NCBI GenBank assembly: GCA_049613665.1
Contig: JBMZCV010000006.1
Span: forward strand, 1-59,591
Reading direction: 5' to 3'
DNA: 59,591 nucleotides
Source of the DNA: JBMZCV01 sp049613665
Lineage (GTDB): Bacteria > Bacteroidota > Bacteroidia > Chitinophagales > UBA2359
The position numbers were made by a program, and so were the translations under genes. The notes below the pieces were generated by a model that did not search any database, had not been told where the DNA came from, and saw nothing but the letters and a program-made list of their open reading frames with translations. Below, one piece after another: positions 53,728 to 59,591 of the stretch; the stretch's first letter is position 1, and each line of letters opens with the position of its first letter.

Positions 53728-54198
53728 ATGTCAGAACAAAAAATTACAATGCGTGCGGTTGCTTATATTAAAAATGAGCGACACGAAAAAAAAGACGACT
53801 TTTGGGGACAAACAAAAGCTACTATTCGCCTAGCAGATGACTTGCCTACTACGGCTTTCGATGGTATTTCGGCATTTTCGCATCTCGAAATTATTTTTTA
53901 TTTCCACAAAGTCAATCCCAAAGCTATAAAAATAGGTAGTCGCCACCCACGAAACCAAAAAAGTTGGCCTAAAGTTGGCACATTTTCACAACGCAACAAA
54001 AGCAGGCCCAATTTAATAGGCACAACCATTGTTAAGCTTTTGGCTCACAATGAGAGAGAGTTGCTAGTCGAAGGTTTAGACGCTATCAACGACACACCAA
54101 TTCTAGATATTAAGCCTATTTTCAAAGAGTTTTTGCCCAACTCGCCTATTTTGCAAGCCGATTGGTCGGTAGAATTGATGAAAGATTATTTTCGATAA
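53728..54198 (+). CDS. trmO: TrmO (TsaA-like) tRNA t6A37 N6-methyltransferase family
   Basis: 156 residues from ATG 53728; the longer frame from 53683 starts within the terminator tail and adds unrelated residues. TsaA/TrmO-type beta-barrel: RLADDLPTTAFDGISAFSHLEII and the signature SRHPRNQKSWPKVGTFSQRNKSRPNLIG, then GLDAINDTPILDIKP. TrmO uses SAM to methylate t6A37 of tRNA-Thr. Shorter than E. coli TrmO, lacking the extra C-terminal domain, so the exact tRNA target is uncertain. It ends 6 bases from the convergent membrane gene. Confidence 0.85.
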   Translation: MSEQKITMRAVAYIKNERHEKKDDFWGQTKATIRLADDLPTTAFDGISAFSHLEIIFYFHKVNPKAIKIGSRHPRNQKSWPKVGTFSQRNKSRPNLIGTTIVKLLAHNERELLVEGLDAINDTPILDIKPIFKEFLPNSPILQADWSVELMKDYFR

Positions 54199-54204
54199 AA
54201 AAAA

Positions 54205-54621
54205 TTAATATTCAATGCCAAACATTTTTGCGATATGTCGAATGAGGCTAACAATCATTAGAGCTAAAAAATAAAAAACTAGAATAGCCGTTAGCATAAT
54301 AAAATATTCCCTTTTCGCAAAAATGTTTATGCTAGAAAGTGAGTGAGCCAAAGCAGCTAAAGCGACAAACAAGGCTGCAAATGAAACGATAGAATACAAG
54401 TAATATCGCAAGGCATTTTTGCGAATAAAAAAGCTCAATACAGCATTTACCCACACAAAAAAACCTAAAGCAGTAATAGCAATAAACCACTCAATTTCTG
54501 AGTTGAGTTGCACCAAATGCGTTATAATAATAGATGTACTTGCCAAAGCAAAAACACTTATTGCCTGCCGAAATGGGTGTGCTGCTCTAACATTTTCGTA
54601 AGAAAGCCATACTTTAGCCAT
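54205..54621 (-). CDS. Small four-helix membrane protein of unknown function
   Basis: 138 residues with four predicted membrane helices (about 20-38, 44-65, 73-95, 107-127) and a short cytoplasmic start WLSYENVRAAHPFRQ. No family recognised. Convergent with the trmO-like gene, with only 6 bases between the stops and no terminator. Confidence 0.75.
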   Translation of the reverse strand: MAKVWLSYENVRAAHPFRQAISVFALASTSIIITHLVQLNSEIEWFIAITALGFFVWVNAVLSFFIRKNALRYYLYSIVSFAALFVALAALAHSLSSINIFAKREYFIMLTAILVFYFLALMIVSLIRHIAKMFGIEY

Positions 54622-55031
54622 TTGATAGATAGTTTTTTGTGAATTTTATCGCTTAGTCAAATAAGAGAAATAAATTGCTCATTTTATCAATACATTAGCA
54701 ACCAAACCACTTTTATTAAATAGTGTTTGTCACCTGCATACTTCTTTTCAACAAAAAAAAAGCAAAATTGTTATCCCTTAATCATAGATTATTTCATATC
54801 TTGTAAATCCTAAATAATCAAGCATATTTATTAAAATAGCGGCAAAAGCTAACACACAAAATTTCAGTTAGTGAATATGAAAATAGCTATTTAATAAATC
54901 GTGCTAGTGCGACTAGACCAAAATAATTGATAGTTAAGTATAATATGCTACATTAACTGTCTGTTATTTAAGTTTTTGAACCACTAGGCATTTAAAATTT
55001 ATTTTTTTGTTTACCTAAAAACCTTTTAAAA
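54622..55031. other. 410-base intergenic region with repeats
   Basis: Contains repeat F9 and a weaker related stretch at about 54848-54915 (GCTAACAC left arm only, then TATTTAATAAATCGTGC). No ORF. Confidence 0.5.
54652..54734 (+). repeat. Two-hairpin repeat, copy F9 with half of hairpin 1 deleted
   Basis: TTAGTCAAATAAGAGAAATA and AATTGCTCATTT match F2 over the first 35 bases. The left arm of hairpin 1 is missing (next is TATCAATACATTAGCAACC). It ends TATTAAATAGTGTTTGTCAC. Confidence 0.75.
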
Positions 55032-55616
55032 ATGAATGTAACACTAAAAACCAAAAACCTATTTAAAGTATTGGCCATTTTGCCAATGTTTTTATTTTTT
55101 GTGTCCTCTTGCGACAAAGATACAGATGTAGATCCTATTATTGTAGAAAATGAAATAGAAGACAAAGTTAGTTTTATTATCAACAATCAAGGCAATGATG
55201 TTATAGATAACAAAATAGTCAATATTACTGATTTTTTTGAACAACAAGTAAATATAGGTTATGACACCGACAAGCAAGCAACTATTCTAAAAGTGATTGG
55301 CCAATGGAATGGTGCTTCTTCTTATGTCGAATTTCGACTGCCGATAGATTCGGTTGGCTTTGCGACCTATACAGAAGCCGATGTTTTTGCTTTTGATTAT
55401 CCTGCCGACGACAAACTCTTTGAAGTTTCTGTTAGTTCACTTATTCCTTATACGTTTGGTGCTATCCGAAATGTAACAGTTCATATCGACGAATATGGCG
55501 ATGTGGGAGAACGCATCAAAGGGCGTTTTTATGGGCAAGTATTTACTTATGGTAGCGGTACTGAAGAAATTGCCTATATCAATCAAGGCGAATTTGATGT
55601 AAAGAGACGATATTAA
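55032..55616 (+). CDS. Lipoprotein of unknown function
   Basis: 194 residues. Lipobox FVSSC (Cys27) followed by an Asp-rich tether. The mature part is beta-rich (ATILKVIGQWNGASSYVEFRL; VTVHIDEYGDVGERIKGRFYG; YINQGEFDVKRRY at the end), resembling small beta-sandwich lipoproteins in Bacteroidota. No family recognised. Repeat F11 begins 5 bases after the stop. Confidence 0.8.
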   Translation: MNVTLKTKNLFKVLAILPMFLFFVSSCDKDTDVDPIIVENEIEDKVSFIINNQGNDVIDNKIVNITDFFEQQVNIGYDTDKQATILKVIGQWNGASSYVEFRLPIDSVGFATYTEADVFAFDYPADDKLFEVSVSSLIPYTFGAIRNVTVHIDEYGDVGERIKGRFYGQVFTYGSGTEEIAYINQGEFDVKRRY

Positions 55617-55621
55617 ACATC

Positions 55622-55942
55622 TAAGTGCCAAGCACTAATAATATAACCCAGCTATTTCCGCTTTGACGTTTTAATGACAAAAGGCGTTAAGATTTTTAAA
55701 CAGTCTTGACTTTTTTTTGGTTCGTTTTTTTGGTCAAGCAAAAAAATGAACAACAGCCGAAAAGACATAAGAATAAGACTATATAATCCTTTTTAAAACA
55801 TACAAAATAACTGTTAAATAAGTTTTGTCATAGTAGTTTCAAAGCGGAAACGGCTGAATATAACCTATTTGGGTTGCTAATACTCTGATTTTCAATGTAT
55901 TAGCAACCATAAAAGGACAATTTATCTTTAATGTTTGACTAA
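55622..55942 (-). repeat. Two-hairpin repeat, full copy F11, split by a MITE
   Basis: Left part 55622-55648 with AGTGC-CAA-GCACT; right part from 55866 with hairpin 1 GGTTGCTAATAC (55872-55883) and GTATTAGCAACC (55897-55908), a perfect 12-bp stem; ends TTTGACTAA at 55942. Compared with F2, the C-G pair at arm position 6 is T-A here, a compensatory change. Confidence 0.85.
55640..55865. mobile_element. MITE-like element with 9-base target duplication
   Basis: A 208-base element (55649-55856) with terminal inverted repeats CAGCTATTTCCGCTTTGA (55649-55666) and TCAAAGCGGAAACGGCTG (55839-55856), 16 of 18 positions matching. Both sides carry AATATAACC (55640-55648 and 55857-55865), a 9-base direct repeat expected from transposition. 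The interior has a 13-bp hairpin (GTTCGTTTTTTTG 55720-55732 with CAAAAAAATGAAC 55739-55751) and no ORF. It interrupts repeat F11. Confidence 0.85.
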
Positions 55943-55960
55943 ACAGGTATCTGTTTTCAT

Positions 55961-55999
55961 AAAAAAGCTTTCTGTTTTTTGAACAGAAAGCTTTTTTTT
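55961..55999 (-). terminator. Terminator of the exonuclease gene (minus strand)
   Basis: 16-bp perfect stem AAAAAAGCTTTCTGTT (55961-55976) with AACAGAAAGCTTTTTT (55982-55997). On the minus strand it begins at the stop codon of the gene and ends in a T run. Confidence 0.85.
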
Positions 56000-57395
56000 A
56001 TTTTAATTTTATAATTTTATCCAATTTATTTTTTTTCAAATAAGCTCGAATAATTTTATCAAACTCGTGATGATGTGGCAATTGTTCTATTTTACTTCTT
56101 ATTGCAGTAGGTTCGAGCGTTTCATAGCGTTTTTTATTCATAAAACAATAGCCCATAAAGCGATTGTTTTCGATATAAATAATAGACAGTTCTTCATTGT
56201 CTCGTCCTTCTCCTACAATAAAAAAGTGTGATTGTGAATATTCCAAATCTTTCAATGCTTGCCTAGCTCTTTTGTTATAAACAGATGCTCTTTCTTTGTC
56301 GATGCAAGCACCATTGCAAGCATCTTCGGCATAATTTGGGCAAGCCATACCATTTTCGCCATTCAATGAAGGCTCAAAGTGGCAAAACTGTCGACACAAA
56401 CGGTGTTTTTTAATACGATTTGTCAATAGTTTATCGGCATATTCCTTTTTTGGAAAAGCGATAATAGGCACATCTTCTGCTTTTATTTCTTGTATTTTGA
56501 TGTGCAAATAATGTTTTGTTGGGTGGTAATACTTAAAAATACCATACTTAGGCCGTCTTGCTCGTCTCAAACGGTTGTAGCTTGGCCGCAGTCGCTGAAT
56601 TTCATAAGATTCTAACAGACTTGCCAACAACTCGCTTCCTGTTTCTTGATAAGTGATATTATGAGTATTTTGCAACATTTTATACAACTTCTTTTTCGAA
56701 GTTGCATTATTGTTTATATGCTGAATAATACGCCGTTGAATGTCAGCACTTTTTCCAACAAAAATTACTTTATCATTGATATTGTGCAAAAAATATACGC
56801 CTGTTTCTTCTGGCAAATTATGTACTAAATCGGGAGACAAATGAGCAGGAATGTTTTTGTGTAAGCTTTTTTCTGTTATTGCTCCTTCAATATAGTTGTT
56901 AGAGTCATTGTCTAGCAAAATTTTAAACAGCTCAACAGTCGCTTTAGCATCATCTTCGGCTCGATGCGGATTTTGAATGCCGATTTGCAAATCTTCACAC
57001 AAATTGCCCAAGCTATAAGATGCTTGATTAGGTAAGATTTTTTTAGATAAATTAACGGTGCAAACCTTTTGTCGCTGAAAAAGATGCCCTAAACGCTTAA
57101 ATTCAGCTTTGATATAAGCATAATCAAATTGCACGTTATGAGCCACAAATACAGCATTTTGCGTCAATTCAAGCACACGCTCGGCTATATCACTAAACTT
57201 GGGGGCAGTAGCCACCATTTCATTCGTAATACCTGTTAGATTTGTAATAAAAGGAGGTATATGTATTTCGGGGTTAATAAGGCTAGAGAAAGAATCAATT
57301 ATTTTTTCGCCATCATATAAAAAAATAGCTATTTCTGTAATTTTGTCTCGCTTTGGACTACCTCCTGTTGCTTCTATATCAATAATTGTGTACAT
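55998..57395 (-). CDS. DEDD exonuclease (DNA polymerase III epsilon-like) fused to a GIY-YIG domain
   Basis: 465 residues. N-terminal DnaQ-type 3'-5' exonuclease: YTIIDIEATGG (D6, E8), VFVAHNVQFDYAYI and HRAEDDAKATVELF give the DEDDh set. Residues about 205-285 form a GIY-YIG nuclease domain as in UvrC/Cho (PEETGVYFLHNINDKVIFVGKS...RRIIQHINNN). The C-terminal part contains several cysteines (CRQFCHFEPSLNGENGMACP, CNGACIDK). This exonuclease-GIY-YIG architecture is seen in other bacteria, presumably in DNA repair. No repair neighbour here. Own terminator. Confidence 0.92.
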   Translation of the reverse strand: MYTIIDIEATGGSPKRDKITEIAIFLYDGEKIIDSFSSLINPEIHIPPFITNLTGITNEMVATAPKFSDIAERVLELTQNAVFVAHNVQFDYAYIKAEFKRLGHLFQRQKVCTVNLSKKILPNQASYSLGNLCEDLQIGIQNPHRAEDDAKATVELFKILLDNDSNNYIEGAITEKSLHKNIPAHLSPDLVHNLPEETGVYFLHNINDKVIFVGKSADIQRRIIQHINNNATSKKKLYKMLQNTHNITYQETGSELLASLLESYEIQRLRPSYNRLRRARRPKYGIFKYYHPTKHYLHIKIQEIKAEDVPIIAFPKKEYADKLLTNRIKKHRLCRQFCHFEPSLNGENGMACPNYAEDACNGACIDKERASVYNKRARQALKDLEYSQSHFFIVGEGRDNEELSIIYIENNRFMGYCFMNKKRYETLEPTAIRSKIEQLPHHHEFDKIIRAYLKKNKLDKIIKLK

Positions 57396-57489
57396 ACATT
57401 GAATTGGAAAGTCTCATAAAAATCAATAATAAATCATATTTGCCTCTCAATAACAAATCTATTGAAGGCAAAGTTTTTTTGCTAAACAA

Positions 57490-57550
57490 ATATAAGTGCT
57501 ACGCACTATTTAATCATTGAAAATAAAGGCATTAGTTTCAATAAGATGTA
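57490..57550 (-). repeat. Two-hairpin repeat, copy F12
   Basis: AGTGC-TAC-GCACT (57495-57507): the stem is kept while the usual CAA loop changed. Followed by ATTTAATCATTG and GGCATTAGTTTCAATAAG, a half of hairpin 1. Confidence 0.65.
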
Positions 57551-57681
57551 AAGCTATTTTTGTTTAGGTACTCTAATAGTGATTTTTCGCTTAGTTAGAT
57601 AGTAGGTTGCAACTCAACTATGTTAATTCCAACATATTTGTTTAAACATCAATAATAGTTAAGTTTGGTAGGTTTGCTGTG

Positions 57682-57712
57682 TTGAAAATGTGTTGAGTTT
57701 TGTGTATGTTTG
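57682..57712 (+). promoter_or_regulatory. Consensus promoter far upstream of the CNNM gene
   Basis: TTG at 57682-57684 and TATGTTTG at 57705-57712, 20-base spacer. 386 bases before ATG 58099. Confidence 0.6.
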
Positions 57713-58098
57713 CAAATATTATTTACAATATTCGCAACAACAAAACGTAAAGGTAATTAGGAATTTGACAAAATCCAAATATAAAACCATAAAAAAAAAA
57801 GGACAATTGTTAATATTCCCTCTTTTCTGAGCTTTTTGATAGGCAGAATGTAGAAAATATATTTTTTTATTCAAAAATTCTTAATTTTAAGAAAACTTTT
57901 TAGCAATAGGCTTTTGAACCAAAAAATCAGTTTTTTTCAAAAAGCTATTCTTTAAACTCAATAACGTCAAAAACAAAGCCTAAAATCGTGAATTTATTTT
58001 TTGCCATTACTTAAAAAAAACATTTTTTAGCTAACATTACTGCCAAAACATTACAAAAATTTGAGCAGCCTTTTAATTTATACAAGCAAATCGCAGAT

Positions 58099-59355
58099 AT
58101 GTCTATTTATATACTCATTCTTGTTTTGAGCATTTTGGCTTCGGCTTTTTTTTCGGGACTAGAGCTTGCTTTTATTTCGGCAAACAAACTTCGTGTCGAA
58201 TTGCAAAAGCAAAAAGGCGACTCGCTCGCCAAAGTCATTGAAATTTTTTATAATAAACCGACTCAATTCTTGGGTACTACGCTAGTATGCAACAATATTG
58301 CGTTGGTGGTGTATGGTGGTGCAATGAGCAAGCTCCTCGAACCTTCTGTATTAATTTGGACAAATGAAGCTGCCTTGCCTAGCTTATTTATTCAAACACT
58401 TATTTCTACGCTTATTATCCTTATTTTTGGCGAATTTGTACCAAAAAACCTGTTTCGCATCAATCCGAGTGGCAATTTGCAGCGTTTTGCCAAGCCTTTT
58501 TATTTTTTGTATCGCCTCTTATATCCTTTCGTTTTTTTTGTTGTTTGGCTGTCAAATTTGCTACTGACAGTGCTTTTCAAAATAAAATATGAAGAAACGC
58601 AAGCTGGCTTTGGCAAAATGGATTTGCAAAAATATATGCAGTTTACCAACAACAATGCTCATGAAGAAAAGAAAATTGATTTGATTTTGTTTGATAAGGC
58701 TTTGCATCTCAATAGCAAAAAAGTGAGAGAGTGCATGATTCCGAGAACTGAAATTAAAGCAGTAGAAGAAAACGACGATTTAAAAAGTATCAGACAACAG
58801 TTTATTGATACAAAGCATTCAAAAATAATTGTGTATCAAGACAATATCGACAATATTAAAGGTTATTTGCATCACCAAGATATTTTGCAAAATACGATTA
58901 AAGTGTGGTCGGCTATTATCGTTCCCGAAGCTATGAGCGTTAGAGTATTGCTCAACAAATTTATGAAAGAACATCGCAGTATGGCGTGGGTAGTTGATGA
59001 GTTTGGTGGTACGGCTGGCATTATTACGCTCGAAGACATCATTGAAGAGGTTTTTGGCGAAATTCATGATGAGCATGATGATGTTTTTTTCTTGGAAAAA
59101 GAAATTGTAAAAAATAAAGAATACGAGTTTTCGGCACGACACGAAATCGACTATCTAAATGAAAAATATAAATTGAATATTCCGCAAGGCGACTACGAAA
59201 CTTTGGCAGGTTATATTTTGACACATCACACAAGCATTCCGAAAAAAGATGATGTTATTTTTATTGGCAATTATGAATTTTCGGTTATCTCTGTGAGCAA
59301 AAATCGCTTAGAAACTGTTGGAATGAAAATTTTTGATGCTGATTTTTTAGAATAA
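58099..59355 (+). CDS. CNNM/CorC-type transporter or hemolysin-family protein (DUF21-CBS-CorC_HlyC)
   Basis: 418 residues. N-terminal DUF21 domain with about four membrane segments (SAFFSGLELAFISANKLRVE, LGTTLVCNNIALVVYGG, ILIFGEFVPKNLFRINP), a CBS pair (VRECMIPRTEIKAVEENDDL; IVPEAMSVRVLLNKFMKE), VVDEFGGTAGIITLEDIIEEV, and the C-terminal CorC_HlyC domain. This family is linked to Mg2+/Co2+ efflux (CorC, CNNM), though gliding-motility-associated paralogs (GldE) share the layout in Bacteroidota. No gldD is adjacent, so I do not call gldE. ATG 58099 fits the membrane start. Confidence 0.93.
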   Translation: MSIYILILVLSILASAFFSGLELAFISANKLRVELQKQKGDSLAKVIEIFYNKPTQFLGTTLVCNNIALVVYGGAMSKLLEPSVLIWTNEAALPSLFIQTLISTLIILIFGEFVPKNLFRINPSGNLQRFAKPFYFLYRLLYPFVFFVVWLSNLLLTVLFKIKYEETQAGFGKMDLQKYMQFTNNNAHEEKKIDLILFDKALHLNSKKVRECMIPRTEIKAVEENDDLKSIRQQFIDTKHSKIIVYQDNIDNIKGYLHHQDILQNTIKVWSAIIVPEAMSVRVLLNKFMKEHRSMAWVVDEFGGTAGIITLEDIIEEVFGEIHDEHDDVFFLEKEIVKNKEYEFSARHEIDYLNEKYKLNIPQGDYETLAGYILTHHTSIPKKDDVIFIGNYEFSVISVSKNRLETVGMKIFDADFLE

Positions 59356-59417
59356 AAAAGAAATTAACAAAAAGTCGGAAGTTTTTATTTTGAATACCTA
59401 ACAAATAAATAATATAT

Positions 59418-59477
59418 CATTAACGCATTGATAATCAATGCGTTAGCTCATACTAGATGTATGCTTATCTTTGTCTA
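59418..59477 (-). repeat. Two-hairpin repeat, copy F13 (hairpin 1 half)
   Basis: TAACGCATTGAT (59421-59432) and ATCAATGCGTTA (59434-59445) form a perfect 12-bp palindrome around one base. Arm CGC/GCG replaces CAC/GTG of F2, again compensatory. The end is TTATCTTTGTCTAAG. Confidence 0.7.
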
Positions 59478-59591
59478 AGTATTTTCGTTTTGATATTTTA
59501 ATGACAGTTAGCAATTTGCAATAAAATATTGCATAATAATATTATTTTGTATTTAATGTATAAAAATATCGTCAGAAAATCAAAAAGATTG
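59476..59591 (+). mobile_element. Left end of a second MITE-like element, cut by the window edge
   Basis: 59476-59506 matches the first 31 bases of the 208-base element at 24 of 31 positions, including TTTTAATGACA. It starts where repeat F13 ends. The right end is outside the window. Confidence 0.5.

Larger units (their letters stand above)
57396..58098. other. 703-base intergenic region with repeat and promoter
   Basis: Holds repeat F12 near the left, a consensus promoter at 57682-57712 and a hairpin (TGCAAATATT 57711-57720 with AATATTCGCA 57727-57736) near its expected start site. From the promoter to the CNNM gene is almost 390 bases without a credible ORF, so either a long leader or a small RNA. 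Confidence 0.5.

Noticed and set aside
58099..59355. Call as gliding motility protein GldE
   Set aside because: The same domain layout occurs in CorC/CNNM proteins and no gldD or other gliding gene adjoins.

Overview
The window is AT-rich chromosomal DNA (roughly one third G+C by eye) from a member of the Bacteroidota. Supporting signs are type IX secretion (T9SS) C-terminal sorting domains on several large secreted proteins, LRR and pre-peptidase-like surface proteins, lipoproteins with Bacteroidota-style lipoboxes, TAnnTTTG -7 promoter boxes with TTTG about 20 bases upstream, and an absence of strong Shine-Dalgarno sites. The protein style fits the Saprospiria/Chitinophagia/Cytophagia side of the phylum, but I cannot name the genus. 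No tRNA, rRNA, CRISPR array, prophage or intact transposase gene was seen.

Layout. 0.1-5.2 kb: lemA-like lipoprotein, T9SS-exported M43 metalloprotease, frr, nadK. 5.2-7.2 kb: a GT4 glycosyltransferase and a class IV aminotransferase, convergent and overlapping. 7.4-10.3 kb: tight mltG / enoyl-CoA isomerase-like / hemW operon. 10.5-13.1 kb: an Nramp-superfamily transporter lacking the usual metal-site motifs, and a conserved unknown with kinase-like motifs. 13.4-18.0 kb: MoxR AAA+ ATPase and DUF58 (TTG start) with three unknown proteins. 19-23.5 kb: secreted WD40 propeller and a convergent LRR T9SS protein. 25-37.7 kb: helical unknown, lytic transglycosylase-like protein, lipoprotein metalloprotease, TPR lipoprotein, 2-oxo acid dehydrogenase E2, GCS2-CBS fusion, metG, LD-carboxypeptidase. 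38.2-54.6 kb: a 1317-residue T9SS protein with high-expression-like codon choice, a DUF255 thioredoxin-domain protein, serine hydrolase, thioesterase/unknown/TPR cluster, TlpA-like protein, serC, a multidomain secreted protein, trmO-like gene, small membrane protein. 55-59.4 kb: lipoprotein, exonuclease/GIY-YIG fusion, CNNM/CorC-type protein.

The least expected content is between the genes. Three kinds of small non-coding repeat recur. (1) A 77-79 base inverted-repeat element has six recognisable copies (four at 10.4-18.7 kb, one at 4.1 kb, one at 24.1 kb). The core is shared, the arms differ between subgroups yet stay complementary within each copy, and four copies carry an internal TAnnTTTG box. 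(2) A roughly 80-110 base two-hairpin repeat is present a dozen or more times, whole or in part, with compensatory base changes in both hairpins. (3) A 208-base MITE-like element with 18-base terminal inverted repeats is inserted into one copy of repeat 2 and flanked by a 9-base target duplication; a relative begins at the right edge of the window. The 23.5-25.0 kb gap also holds a candidate rod-shaped ncRNA ending in a T run, and a second structured segment just before a 29-codon ORF.

Functionally the coding content is mostly housekeeping (translation, NADP synthesis, haem/radical-SAM chemistry, cell-wall turnover, serine synthesis, tRNA modification) interleaved with surface and secreted proteins typical of a gliding or particle-associated Bacteroidota. 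All calls come from reading the sequence; no database search was run.
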